Shown piece by piece: positions 47,441 through 59,835 of a DNA stretch of 64,000 bases. This DNA is from Cavia porcellus (Eukaryota > Chordata > Mammalia > Rodentia > Caviidae). Position 1 is the first letter of the stretch. Each line of letters begins with the position of its first letter. Under the pieces are notes generated by a model. It did not search any database and was not told the origin of the DNA. It worked only from the letters and a program-made list of their open reading frames with translations. The stretch covers positions 133,068,337-133,132,336 of the forward strand of contig NW_026947485.1 in the NCBI RefSeq assembly GCF_034190915.1, written 5' to 3'. The position numbers and the translations under genes are program-made.

Positions 47441-48211
47441 TGCCCTGGGGAAATACCGTCCCTAGAGAAAAAGAAGTGCTCTATTGTCAAAGTAGCCAAC
47501 AGTGCATTTGTTGGAAAAATCAAAGAAAGATTCATTCTTTCTTCAAGATTACCATGAAATGCTATAGGAAATGTATTTCAAAATGAGATTTTCTTTTTCT
47601 AATTTTGTTTTACTAAGAGTGAGGAGGATCAAATTGCCATTTAGCTTTGTCCATCATGCTGGCCTAGTGTTGAATCTGGTAATCAAAAAGTGAGTTCAGC
47701 CAGTCTTGCAGCTCAGAACCACAGACTCCTGCTTCCTCTCTCAGGACCAAAAACCAAGTCACAGCCCCTGAGCAGGATTCAACTGAGCAGCCAAAATAAT
47801 GTCCAGCCTTCCATGATGAAACAAGGTAGCACAGTGTTCCAAAGTGAAAAAAATGCCCTTAATTAATAAGCATATACTTCAGCGTCTGCTATGTGCAGAT
47901 AGATATCCTAAAGCCCTGAATGAGAATATCTTATGTAAAAAAAAAAAATCAGTCACAAAAATATTCAACTCAGCCAAAAACAAAAGTATGGGCATGAAAC
48001 AGCACAGCAGTACTACAAAGGTCTTGCTCCATGCACTGAAGGTCAGGGTTTAAATAGCATTGCTCTCTGCCTGGGTCCTCAATGCTCTCAAAGTGCAAGA
48101 ACGGCAAAATTCCCACAGCTAACCATGGTACATGTGCTACTCATGATCTGCTATCTGTAGGTCCGGGAGATATTAAAATAACACATACAAATGCAACAGG
48201 CATTAAATGTG
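47441..48211. other. No recognised feature
   Basis: Unique-looking sequence with short chance frames. Confidence 0.45.
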
Positions 48212-48217
48212 GCAACT

Positions 48218-48320
48218 GGGCTGGAGATTTAGCACAGTGGCTTAAGCACTTGCCTGGTAAGCACAAGGTCCTGAGTTCGATTCCTGGTACCAAAAAGCAA
48301 ACAACTGAAAAAAAAAAAAT
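48218..48320 (+). mobile_element. ID-like tRNA-derived SINE
   Basis: It starts 'gggctggagatttagcacag', body 'ttaagcacttgcctggtaag', B box 'gagttcgattcc', then an A-rich tail. A 7-bp direct repeat 'gcaactg' flanks it (48212-48218 and 48322-48328). The plus-strand frame across it (48082-48351) is not a gene. Confidence 0.85.
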
Positions 48321-48649
48321 AGCAACTGTCATAATTTTCAACTATTTCTGACAACATATTTTATGTCACAATCTGATCTCAGAAATGCAAACTTTGTTGC
48401 AAACGCAGGGACATTCCACACAATCCTTAATCTGGATAATCACATCTCAAGAAAGAATTCACCGAGATCAATCCATGCACTTTCCTTCTCTAGCAGTAAA
48501 TGAGGTATTCAGAGAAATCAAGCATCTAAAATGCAAAGTAAAAGAATTTAGCATCCTTATTGTGTGGTTTCTTTACATGAATGTCTTTCTCTTTATCTCC
48601 TTAAGTAGAACAAAAATGCAGGGCATTTAAATACGCATCACCACCGCAT

Positions 48650-48706
48650 ACACACACACACACACACACACACACGCGTGCACACACACACACACACACA
48701 CACACA
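48650..48706. repeat. (CA)n microsatellite
   Basis: Two ca runs separated by a 'cgcgtg' interruption. Confidence 0.97.
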
Positions 48707-49814
48707 ATGTTTGGTTGCATTTTTGACAGCGAAATTCCTTTTGTAAATTGAATGTCCTCTGTGTGCCATTGCATCCTCTAGCAGTTCACCACGGGATTTC
48801 CAGAACACAACATTATGTTCTGAACTTAGAGCTATGTGAACAAATTCACACCCAAGGCAAAACCACCAAAGTGCCTGGCTTGCATCCAGTTTCACTTTCC
48901 ATGTTGTTTTGCAGGAATGAAGAGCAATTTGTGGTTGAAATGAAAATGCCTTTTCCCAACTGTGATCAACCATCTTGACCTGGGAGAAAATGGCTTGCAG
49001 CCTGTGCCTTTCAGACCTAAAAAGATTCTTTCCCGAAGCAATTTCTGCTCAAGAAGAAATCTTCCAGAAACAAAGGTCCACTTTGCTACTGCATCTTGCT
49101 TCATTCTCCTAGGTGTACAATTTCTTGCTAGAGCACCAGGTTTCCCAAGATGTCCCTTAGGGGCATCTCCAGATTCATAATTCAGAGGTTGAAGTCCAAG
49201 TGCTCACAAGGCCAGAGACAGCACAATCTTGTCCTCACACAGCATAAAACCAAGGAATTTAAACTCAAGATCAAGAATACCAATAGGTGTCAAAGTAGAC
49301 GTTCTCTTTTTACACATTTGATTTTATTGACACAAAATTAAGCACTGTAATTGAAGTAAAATTGATTTACAAATTATATATTTTGGTTAATTTTGTATTA
49401 AGTATTTTTAGAAAAAGATGATTTTTTTCAAAAACCTGAAAGTAAGCTGAAGAATTACAAACTCAGATCTTACAAGTGATTAACTCAATAGTCTTAAACA
49501 TCATAAAAGCAGCCAAATATGAAGAAAAATTAACAATGGAAAAAGTTGATTGAAATTTGTTTAACACGTGAAAGTAAAAGGTTTTAACATCTTTTTGACT
49601 TGTGAAAGTGAAGGATTCTATGAGTTGAGATGAGAGTTCTATAAAAAAACAATGAATTTAAGTAAGTCAAGTAAAAATCAATCTTTCGTGTTATAAAAAG
49701 TGTGAACATTATTTTAGGTTGATCAATTACAGATAAATCCTGGAGAAAACATAGTTTAATGTAATCATTAAGGAACTCAATACAAATATTTCTTAAAAGC
49801 TAAAAATATACTAT
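48707..49814. other. No recognised gene or repeat
   Basis: A 111-codon minus-strand frame (48638-48973) runs into the CA repeat and shows nothing recognisable; its complement is open as well over part of the span. Confidence 0.4.
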
Positions 49815-50300
49815 TTGATTCAGCTATAATATTATTTGGTCCACGCCCAGTAGAACTAAAGTCAGCACATTAAAGGACTACCTACATAACGATGTTTACT
49901 GCAGTGTAATTCACAATAGCCAAGAGACAGAACCAGCAGCTCCCAGTCAACAGATAAATGGAGAAAGATAATGTGGAATTTGTATATAATGGAGTATTAT
50001 TCACCCATAAAGAAGAATTGGATTTTGTTATTCACAGGAAAGTTAATGGAGCTAGATATCATCATGTTGAGTAAAATAAGCCAGACTAGAAAGATAAATA
50101 CGTATGTTCCCTTAATATGGAAAACTTAAAAAACATGTCATGAAAGTAGAAGGAAAGCGATTATTAAACAAGAGGTAGGGATAAGGGGAAGGGGAAGGAA
50201 TGAGTACAGGAGGAACACAGGAGGGATGGATAAGGTCAAACTATATGCACTGAAACTGATACTTTGTAGAATAATTAGCATCAATAATAAAAAGAAAAAA
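49815..50300 (+). mobile_element. LINE-1 3' end (ORF2 tail and 3' UTR)
   Basis: 'gcagtgtaattcacaatagc', 'ataatggagtattattcacc', 'ccataaagaagaattggatt' and 'gagtaaaataagccagacta' are the ORF2 C-terminal series. The 3' UTR is G/A-rich and ends near 'aataataaaaagaaaaaa'. Older lineage. Confidence 0.88.
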
Positions 50301-51049
50301 GGAACTAAAAGCTGCAAATGAAATTAAATGTACATTTTTATATACCAAATCCAGTTCCATGTAACAGGAGTTAAATTTGAAATGTTTAAACTTCCAAAAT
50401 AATTCAGAATTTTTCTATCCACCAGTTCAGTCTCTTAGTTTCTAAATGTTTTCCTGTAAGAACCAGATTGTCAGTGGACTTTCACTTCTGTTCTCATAGG
50501 CTTCTTTAGTATACTCACTTATCTAAAGCTATGTTTTAATGTTTTCAAGTCAAAAGACCATTTGCACATTCTTGCTCCTTTAAATTAATTAACATCATTC
50601 AATAGCATTAGAAATAAAGAGGTAAATGCTGGTTCCCAAAATCTAAACATTATGACATCTTCACTGCCTCATATCAGACATAACTACTAATGAACAAATC
50701 TAAGAAATTACGTTATTTTAAACAAGTTTTAACTTGCAACTGAATCCACTGGCTTTTGAATAAAAGACGAACTCACATAGATCCCTCAAATTTCATCTTT
50801 GTTACCATTGTGAACAATTTCCGAGAAACATGTACAATGTACAGAACATAGGAAAACTTACCCACAGAACAAAAGTTTGAAAGAAAATAATGACTATGAG
50901 ATTTCTGAATTTTTACCTATAAAATCTCAGCCACTGTTACTTCCTACTGCAGGAAGATCAGCCATAAGAATAAAGTGCAAAGAAAAACTGTATATTAATC
51001 ATAATTTTACTTTTGATTTCCTAAAGAATCACAAAATTTTAGAAATCTG
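50301..51049. other. No recognised feature
   Basis: AT-rich. The 50340 and 51530 neighbourhoods share a short string ('gttccatgtaacagg' and its reverse), suggesting a small inverted duplication but nothing assignable. Confidence 0.4.
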
Positions 51050-51170
51050 AAGCTGGAAGTGATCTTAGAACTCATCTAATTGAATTGCTATATCTATATA
51101 AATTAACTGACTTTCCTGAGGTCATACACCTAAGATATAAGGTAAAAATATATCCTGGATTTTCAACTGT
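51050..51170 (-). mobile_element. Possible MIR fragment, antisense
   Basis: 'gatcttagaactcatctaat' followed by 'actttcctgaggtcatacac' resembles the reversed MIR 'gtgacttgcccaaggtcacac' context. Too decayed to be sure. Confidence 0.35.
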
Positions 51171-52029
51171 TTCATGTTGAAGCAGTGAAAGGCCCTTAGT
51201 CAAAGGCACAAGCTAGCTGCAACATTTCCATAGAAAACTGTTGCTTTCAGATGTTTCCTAACTTCTTCATGACTACCCAACTCTTTCCACAGAAATTTCA
51301 AACAACAAGGAACACAAAATCTATTTCAATGGCTAGAGTTTTCAATTCATTTCTAATTCAAACAATGATTTTTTTCCTACATTAAAAGTCAAATACAAAA
51401 CTTACATCTATTTTTTTGGTGATTCAAACATAATGGAAAATATCCAAACTTCATACACACAGCCTTCAAACCCAAACTGTTCCTGTTACATGGAACTGAA
51501 TTTGGTATATAAAAATGTACATGACAAACTATGATAAACCCAGATATATCCGTACATAAAGCTAAATAACTACAGAATAAGCTATTTGATAGACCAACAA
51601 AAGCTAAATAAAAGATCTTTCTTCATGTACTCTGTGTATCTCTAATGCAATTATCTATCTTGAAATCAAAGAATAAGATGATGATGGTGGTGCCACAATG
51701 AACACCTTGAATATACTCGATTTCTACAGTGGAAAGAAGGTTCTGGAGTATGGATGGACTCTCCTGTCACAGTTTTCAGATGAACAGATGAAATATGTGT
51801 CATGAATGCAAATAATTGTAGCTCAAAATTAGTCAATTAGGAGAAGAAACAAAATTCTCAAAGGAAAAGATAAAGTTTTCTGGAGAACATGGAAAGTGCT
51901 GGGAGAGAAGTAAGACTGGAGGTTAAACTTGAAGGCATGCTATGCGTGGATTGACAAGGAAGACTGAGGTTATGTAGGGTTTATGTGTCCCCACAGACCT
52001 TCCTATCTGTTCTTCCTCATTTTCCTACC
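51171..52029. other. No recognised feature
   Basis: AT-rich, no repeat recognised apart from the short match to 50340 noted above. Confidence 0.4.
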
Positions 52030-52425
52030 TCTATGTGTTAGCTACTTGTCTCTCACTGCTGAGACAAATTTCCTGATGCCCAAAATTAGGGAAGGAAAAG
52101 TTTATTTATCTCAGAGTTTATGGAAGTTTCAGTCCATAATCAGCTGGCTCCAAGGTAGGGTGGCATAAGGTGCTTGAGACAACTGTTCATGGTGGCTGAA
52201 GACAGCAGAAGCAACAAGAGAAAAAGGAAGAAACATGCAGAGACCCTTTCTGATCCTTATATTGTATATAGGTCACACCCACCCCAGGGTGTAGCATTCA
52301 CACCTATAATCTCAGCTTTGGGCCGTGAGTCAGTCACAAATTCTAGAAGCCTGCCCCCATGGCTGTATGAGGCTTTGGGGGAACGTCCAGACACAAACCA
52401 TAACACTGAATCATTGTTCATATTG
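52030..52425 (-). mobile_element. MaLR LTR, antisense
   Basis: On the plus strand: 'cttgtctctcactgctgaga', 'aaggaaaagtttatttat', 'gtttcagtccataatcagct', 'ggctccaaggta', and the end 'gtccagacacaaaccataac'. This is a complete rodent MaLR LTR in reverse, including both ends. The plus-strand 115-codon frame at 52174-52521 is chance. Confidence 0.78.
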
Positions 52426-52589
52426 TACATTCATCTAAGATTCTCATTCCCCTTTTCTTACCCCATACCCTCCTCATTGTTTGTGGAGAAAATGGATCCC
52501 ATGTACTGGAGAGCTCCATAAATGCACAACTATGGAGTGCTTCTGCCTGCTAAGTCTAAAAATGTCACACATATTAGCTGATTAACATT

Positions 52590-52930
52590 TTTTCATTCAC
52601 TCATTTAATCGGTAAATATTTACTGAGCACTTTCTAAGTGTGAGGAACTATGTTAGAAGATAGTGGATATAAAAATCTATAAACCAAATGTTTTTCTCAC
52701 TTGTATAGACCTTATAGATATTTAAATAAGCAATTGCAGTAATGGAATGGACTTTATGCTGTAGAAAAACAGGATGCTACAGGCAGTGCCAGGTAAGAAC
52801 ATCTGCTCAGTTGAAGGGGGTCAAGGAAGTTTCTAAGAAAGACAAGTTGATTCTTCGGAAATGACTGGAAGTTAGCAGGTCCCATAGTGCAATGGAAACA
52901 TGCAGCTTCCATCACACTGGTGAACCTGAG
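52590..52930 (-). mobile_element. LINE L2 3' fragment, antisense
   Basis: 'tcattcactcatttaatcgg', 'taaatatttactgagcactt', 'ctaagtgtgaggaactatgt' is the reversed L2 3' terminus, followed by 'aagtttctaagaaagacaag' and 'aatgactggaagttagcagg', the reversed '...ctcctcagagaggcctt' region. Confidence 0.7.
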
Positions 52931-54229
52931 GTTTCAGAAGGAGGCACACTGGGAGACAGAATCACTGATCAAGTGACCGCTGCTCAGGTCTGGAAAGTGA
53001 AAAGCTCACAATTGCCCCCGGGTTATGTGCCTATTGACCAAAGGACAAAGGAAGGGAAAAGGGAAGAGCGGCTTCCTTAGGGTTAGTGAAAGGAAAGACA
53101 GCCATTAAAATTAGAGCCTTACTAGATAATAGGAATGGGGAGCTTGAGATAAAGGATGGAGGACTGCAACCTTTTGGTGTACTCCCCAGTCAAGAATCAT
53201 GACTAGAGGTCAATCCATCGGAAGTCAAATAGTTAAAACTTCCAGGGAAAGGTACTTGTTTTCTTGCAAATGTTTCTTGAAATGCAAACTAAGCAGAAAA
53301 AAAGTAAAGAAACTCTGCAAAAGGCAAGAGAATGCTATATTCTGCAATAGTTTCATAATTAAATAAGTAAAAATTGCAAAGGAGTATGAAAAATCCATAG
53401 AGCAGGTGCTCAGTATGTTTAATGTAGACTGCATTCACCTGCAACTCTCTAAATTCCATCTTTTAAAGCTTCATACCAAATTCTGCCCTTTAAAATCCTA
53501 CCTTCCATGTAGAATAGACCTTAATAACTTGTAATTTTTAATAGAACAAGTAACCTACAATCTAGCAATGCAGAGAAAATATTCTTTAAACAACAGAACT
53601 ATGTTTGAAGTAAACATGACGAAGTCTCCTGCTTAGAGATTTAGAAAAGAGAGTAGATTTAAAGATAGCTTTTTTGACTCCAAAAATGGTCCTGCAAGAC
53701 TGACTATTACTTCACTATGGGCGGTATGAAATGTGTTTTGTCTGCTCTGTTTAATTCTGGGGTTAAAAGCAGTAGTCAAATCATGACAGCAAGGAGCTTT
53801 CTGCTCTGTTACATTACAGCTCGCTTATTTCCCACCAAATATTAAACAATGCCAAAAAAACTTTTAGTCATTTGGAATGAAATCCATTTTCATTTTGCTC
53901 TTGTCCTTTTTTGGTTGTGAGATGACAGTTTAATATTCCAGGCTCCAAAGCAGACCTTGGCAAATGGATTAAAAAAGAGTTCACTGCTGTAGGAAAGAAA
54001 AAAGGTGTGCAATTAATTTTCCATAAGAAACTGCACCACTGGTGCTACACACAGATGGCTATGTTTATCACTCAACTCACACAATTCTTTAAGTTTTCAA
54101 GCACACTATAGCATATAAAGAGTTTTACTGAAGTTGGTTAACCCTTAGTTTTATTGTATAAAAATTAACACCTATTATATTCCATGTCAAGATTTTTTAA
54201 AAGTTGAAACTTCATTATCCAGATTAAGT
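52931..54229. other. No recognised repeat, candidate conserved sequence
   Basis: 53700-54100 looks unusually non-repetitive and motif-rich (see findings). Confidence 0.4.
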
Positions 54230-54470
54230 ATCCAGAGGATAATATAGTCATTAAAAACACAAGTCAAAGAACCAGATTCAAGTTGGATTCTCACTCGTGA
54301 CTTAGACGTCATGTCACTTTAGGAATGTTGCTTAGCCTCTCCTGGCTTTACGTCTGTCATCTTTAAATGTGACAATATTTATACTCCAAAATTCCTTATG
54401 CTGTTCAGAAGATTAAATAGCATAAGCCATATTAAAAAGCTAATACATAATAAGCTTTTGGTAAAGAGAT
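54230..54470 (+). mobile_element. MIR SINE
   Basis: It follows MIR closely: 'aaagaaccagattcaagttg' (B-box region), 'atgttgcttagcctctcc', 'gtctgtcatctttaaatgtg', 'gaagattaaatagcataag'. Almost full length for this ancient tRNA-derived family. Confidence 0.8.
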
Positions 54471-56623
54471 GATATTGTTGTTGAATAAACGCTCTGTTTT
54501 GTAGATTTAGGAAACTTTCCTTGACCACGGTTAACTTCTCACTCATGTACAATAGTTTTTCTATATATTTCTGTACTTCACACACACAAAAAAATCGCTC
54601 TGAATACCTAGATGACATCGTAATTGGCTGAAAGAGTGAAATATAACAGTTTATTTAAATAATGGTGTTTGGAGTACAACTAAGCTGATGAAAAGCTGGA
54701 AGTTAGTCACCAAGACTATCTCAGAAATTTCTTCACCGTGATCGTCACACATGCCTTGAGAAACCAACCTGAAAAGATTCATGTGTCCCATTGCCTTGTT
54801 TAACACCAAAGCTGATTGGGAAAATAGTCTGTTAGAGAAAAACTACCTTTCCAATCCTTTTTTTTAAAAATGAAGACAACTGAGAGAAATTTCAGTTATG
54901 AAAATGTTATGTGCTATGGTGACTTACTGCTCCCCCTCAAATGGATAAAATTTCTACAACAATTTTCAGGTGATTATTTCATTCAACAGCATTTTGGGAC
55001 ATCTGTTATCCATGCTAGGACCATGAGCATTTCTGGAGTTGCTAAAAAAGATTCAACCATTGTTCCTCACTTATAGAATTTACCATCATGTTGGGGGAAA
55101 CTGAGCAAAGAACAAGATATGGTATCAATATTTTTGCATTTGATTCTTGGAAGATGCTGAAAACAGAGTAGGCTTTAAGTAGCCAATCAATATATATTAG
55201 TTGAATGTTATAACAGTCAAAGCGTGGTTTAATAGTGGGAAAATGACCTAGAAAATTACCACCAATAATTTCCACTAGGCCTCCTGGAACTGACATCAAG
55301 TAAATAACCTAAACAGTAATGCTACTTTCTCTCCTGAGATGTGGCTTCAGGCTGACTTCCCCAGCACCTGCGCATGGGTATCAGTTGTCACCTTTAAATC
55401 CTTCCTTTGTAGAAATCAAATATAGGCATAATGTTGTGAAACTACTATAAAATAAGAAAAACAATAATTAAAACTTAGGGCCTGAGCCCCCAAGGACTTT
55501 AGGTTATAATTTTTCTTGCTGAGATTAACTCAGTCCTAGGTATAAAGTTCTCACTACCCAGGGAAACTGCGAACTGGACTGGCTACGTATTTACCAACTG
55601 AAACAAAGGGTTTTAGAAGAACGCATCAAATCAGATTCAGGATTAACACAGTGTTTCCTTACCTCTTTGCAAGTTGAGAGGCTAAACCCCAATTTTCTTA
55701 ATTTCTGGTTATTTGTAATTATCAAATCCAACCTCTTTATTTAAGAAAATAATTATTTCTAAAGGAGCAGGAAAGCATAAATCTTAGCTATGCTGCTGAT
55801 GCCTTCCCTGAAGGACACTATAAATGTATCAAAAAGCTGTTCACACAGAGACTCACTAATGATATTCTTAGAGTTCTTTCATTAACAGCAGGTTAAAAAC
55901 AGTTAATACATTCTCCCTTGAGGAGAGTCTGCTAAGTCCCTAATCCTAATTCATTGGGAAGAACCTTGGCATATTGATTCAGTATCCTTGATTGATTACA
56001 AAAGGACAATACATAATCCATATATATGTGATTTAGCCTATTTGGAAGATATTTTTATCTCAATCCAGGACTCTTACCCAATAACAAGTATTGAAACAAA
56101 GGCAGTATATTAAATTCATGTGTATCTACTGTAAGCGGGCATATGCTTCCTCTACCGTTTCATAGGTATATGTCTGAAACCCCTATAATAAAAGTGTGGC
56201 ACTAATTGAAGTGTATACAAGATTGTTGATGTAAGTATTATATGATGGAAGCATCCATTAGGAAATAAATAAGTAAAGGAACAAATAAACCATATATTTT
56301 AATGCTAGAATTTGATTAAGCAGTGGATAGTCGAGAAAAGCATGATTGGATAAAAACATTATCTAGTGATGACAAACTGAGGGAGGTACAGCAAATTTTG
56401 TTTGTTCAGATTCTTCTCTGTCTTTCCATCTTCAAAAGATGTTCTTTTCATCTGGGGACATGGAGGACTGCTCTCAAGGGGAGGTCAGAGAGCCCTTCTT
56501 CAATGACCTGCTTTAAGAGAGAAGAGAAACAGGAAGGTAAGAATGGCTCCTTGCTACTGGTATGTATGTTTTTTAATATTAAGGTGCCATTTTCAAAACC
56601 TGTGCTCTGAAATTCACCACCAT

Positions 56624-56624
<1 letters not shown>
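54471..56624. other. No recognised gene or repeat
   Basis: AT-rich. Short frames only. Confidence 0.45.

Positions 56625-56673
<49 letters not shown>
56625..56673. repeat. (CA)n microsatellite
   Basis: About 49 bp of uninterrupted ca. Confidence 0.98.
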
Positions 56674-56676
<3 letters not shown>

Positions 56677-56733
56677 AAATTTTCTCTGGAATGAAGTAAA
56701 AGCATAAGTTCCACATAAAATATATACGCATAA

Positions 56734-56734
<1 letters not shown>

Positions 56735-56766
<32 letters not shown>
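56735..56766. repeat. (CA)n microsatellite
   Basis: About 32 bp of uninterrupted ca, only 61 bp from the previous tract. The minus-strand frames spanning both are artefacts. Confidence 0.97.
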
Positions 56767-56770
<4 letters not shown>

Positions 56771-57039
56771 TGATGAAGGAGATAATTGGGTGCAAAAAAA
56801 GTAAAAAGAAAATAATATTTTTCTTTGTTGTGAAGACTTCAGATAAAAGACCCTCTTAGCAACCATTACATGAAAGACCAAAGATCTCATGTGATAATTT
56901 CACTAATGAGTGGAGCAAACCTGGGAAATATTCACCAGCAGAAAAAAGCAGTAGAGTATTTAGGAACTAAAAGAGCTTAATTTATTTTCACAAAAAAAAA
57001 TTGTTTAAAAACAAGTCTGCTGTCACATCAAATACTTTC

Positions 57040-57094
57040 CCATAGGCACAGCTACTGCCTGGCAAGCATAAGATCCTGAGTTTGTTTTCCAGTT

Positions 57095-57127
<33 letters not shown>
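57040..57127 (+). mobile_element. 5'-truncated tRNA-derived SINE with long A-tail
   Basis: 'gctactgcctggcaagcata', then 'gatcctgagtttgttttcc', then A32 at 57096-57127. The A-box half is missing or unrecognisable. Confidence 0.7.
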
Positions 57128-57132
<5 letters not shown>

Positions 57133-57407
57133 TCCTTTAATTGTATATTATTTGTATTTTATGTCATAGAGTTATGAAAGTTCTATTGAAATATTTTAAT
57201 AATTTAAGGTTAGTGTTGTGTTAAATGATAGAATACCATTGGGACTTCTTAGGACACATTTGAATTTAAAGGACTTGAAAGTTTCTGCGCTAGGAGAGTA
57301 CCATAGGCGTACCTAATACCTGCGATAATGATTCAGCTTGGAGGTATTTTTGGAAGATCCACAAGATTACACACAAATGCATTATTTTTGTTTATTTAGT
57401 TTTTCTT

Positions 57408-57486
57408 GCCCTTTTTAAGTACTGGAGCTTGAAACCAGAGTTTTTGCATTTATCAGAAAGGACAGTAATGAGTTATTTCCTGAAAG
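57408..57486 (-). mobile_element. Possible decayed tRNA-derived SINE, antisense
   Basis: 'aagtactggagcttgaaacc' resembles the reversed B-box end of the next SINE. The remainder is too decayed to follow. Confidence 0.4.
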
Positions 57487-57565
57487 GTACTCTTGGGGTT
57501 CAAACTCACTACCTCACACTTGCCGAGCAGGCACTTTTGCTGTTGAGTTAAATGCCCAGTCCCGA
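57487..57565 (-). mobile_element. tRNA-derived SINE body, antisense
   Basis: On the minus strand: 'gggactgggcatttaactca', 'aagtgcctgctcggcaagtg', 'gtgagtttgaaccccaagag'. A clear full SINE body. Confidence 0.75.
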
Positions 57566-58683
57566 AAGATATTCTTGATAGCACATGCTACATCCATCTT
57601 CCAGATGAGTAAGAACTCACGGCTGTAGGAAATGGAAAGAGGTACAGAGTGAAGCGTAAAACAGAGCAACTCTTTCTGGAGATGTAAGCATGCAGGATCA
57701 GGTATAGTTTTGAGGTTAGAATTCAAGAAGGAAGAGAAACACAGCAAAGGTAAACTTTGTGGAAAGTCTAAATGTAAAGAACAAAAAGATGACATGGGGT
57801 TTTAGTACAAAATATTTACTATCACTTTAAGCTTACTATGTAATAGGTGAGAAAATAGAAGAATTGGGGAGACATTTGGTCAAAGGAATACCTGTCAAAG
57901 AGAGAGCAATAAAGATACAAGGTCAGTGTTCTGAGAAACAAAATGAAAGGCAGCCACAGAATGAATTTCACTTCTCTATTCTGAAAGTCACCTGTCATTG
58001 CTAATCCCCTATAGTGATCTGATTTCATCCAGCACAAAAAAGTATGGATTCTAAACCCAAGAAAAAGAACTTAGTTGAACTGGCTCAGCAATATGTTCAT
58101 GTCATGTAAGAAAACCTATCTAACAAAAAGGCACTTTTAGTCCCATGAATTTTATGTGGCATGACTATAGCTTGAAATTACATTGGTTTATTTTATTAAC
58201 AATGTTCAAGAAGTAAATTTCTAAGCATCTAAAATCTTAAAATTCTTGAAGAACTTTATAGCACCGAGTCTGATAAATTCCAGGCTATTTTCCAGATTCA
58301 GTTTGGTCTAGCAGGAATATCTTTGTCTGGGTGGAAAGCTAGCTGTACACTAATGAATAAGTAAGAAGTGTAGTCTTATTTAAAGTTGCATAATGTTGGA
58401 CAGCATCTTTGTACAGTAATTGCTGAAACAGTCTAACTGCCTTTAAGAAAGGTAAAAGACCTAAGTAGTTATTGACCGATGTTTGTGCTCAGGATCTTTT
58501 CAGATGTTTGTTTACAATATCTTTTGTCATCATTCCAGTTTTGTGACCTAATTTTATCTTATAAATAACTTTTAGGTGTTCCAGTTTTCCAAATAACTTG
58601 TTTAATATTGCATAGTCTATAAGGAAGAGAAATAGAATTTAACCACCAGCCAAATGACTAATCGATACTTTCATTTCTTCACC
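57566..58683. other. No recognised feature
   Basis: AT-rich, no repeat recognised. The 93-codon minus-strand frame at 57514-57795 overlaps the SINE and is chance. Confidence 0.45.
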
Positions 58684-58710
58684 AAAAAAAAAAAAAAAAA
58701 AAAAAAAAAA
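58684..58710. repeat. Poly(A) run
   Basis: 27 A bases with no SINE or L1 body recognisable immediately upstream. Confidence 0.97.
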
Positions 58711-59694
58711 CTTTGTTTTTTGTACTATTGAAACCCAAATCTGATCAAAAGCTCATAAGGAAATTTTACTCTCATGCATCGTAGTACTTTAAGACCAACC
58801 TGAAAATGCCAGGTGTGCCTGAGTGGAATGATCCATGTGGTACCATGGGACTTTGGGGTGCCCTTGTTCCACAGAACTGGCCCAACAAGTCTCCAGGGGC
58901 AGGCTGGGAGCTGATAACAAGTAAGAAATATTGCATTTGAAATAATTTACGTAATGAAAAACAGTTACTCTTTATTGAGCTACACTGATGCTTTTTTTTT
59001 TTTCTTTCAAACTTCCTTTTTGGTTAAAAGGTAAGAAGCTGAATGAATCATCGCATGTACGAAAACTTAAGTGCCAAAAAGATATTCCTATTTCTCTTAC
59101 TTCTTAGTTATAAAACTTTTGGAAAAGTCTTCTAACATCAGCTATTTACATTTAATTCTCATTTTAAACTATGGGAGAATTCATGAAATGTGAATGTTCT
59201 CAATATTTTTATATTTACACACTGACATCTATTTACAGGTGGCCCCAGTGGTTATTAAAAAAATGTTTTACTGCTTCATAAAGCTAAAGCAAGAGTAATT
59301 AGAAATTAATGATGAAACCTATAGGCTAACAAACCTCATTATGATTAATATAAAACAATGTTTTCCCGTAAGAATGTGACATCTTCAGAAATTGAGAAAA
59401 AGATTCTCTAAGATCTGCTCCATTTGACGCAAAGGTAATCTGTATCAGTATTTTCCCCTGAGAAACTCAGCAGATCTGACTAGTGAAGCTGGGGCCATTC
59501 TTTATTATTCTATAGGAATGCTTCTGTAACCTTCTTTTTCAGTGAATGATAGTAACTAGAAGATTAACATTACACAACCAAAATTTTACAAACAGATGTA
59601 CTAACCTACTGGATATGTACTCAAGTCAAAATCTGTTTAATAATAAAATCTTTATTTCAACATATACTCATCTTTAATAGTGCAGATTTGCTAA
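58711..59694. other. No recognised feature
   Basis: AT-rich unique-looking sequence. Confidence 0.45.
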
Positions 59695-59760
59695 AGACTG
59701 ATAATGTAGTTCCATGGTTTAGCACCTACTTAAAATGTGTGAGGTCCTCAGTGAAAAAGA
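59695..59760 (+). mobile_element. Decayed tRNA-derived SINE
   Basis: 'atgtagttccatggtttagc' then 'acctacttaaaatgtgtgag' then 'gtcctcagtg' follow the SINE A-box to B-box order. An A/G tail follows. Confidence 0.55.
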
Positions 59761-59835
59761 AGGAGAAGGACAGGGAAGGAAGGGAAGGGAGTGGAAAGGA
59801 GGGGATAGTGGAGGAGGAGAGAAACAGAAAGAAAA
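59755..59835. repeat. A/G-rich (GGAA)n tract
   Basis: Purine-only tract that continues from the SINE tail, similar to 20673-20760. Confidence 0.85.

Noticed and set aside
48638..48973. 111-codon minus-strand frame
   Set aside because: Ends in the (CA)n tract and its opposite strand is also open over part of the span; treated as chance.
52174..52521. 115-codon plus-strand frame
   Set aside because: Lies mostly across a MaLR LTR in the opposite orientation; no known product.
56448..56795. 115-codon minus-strand frame
   Set aside because: Runs of C/V residues come from CA repeats.
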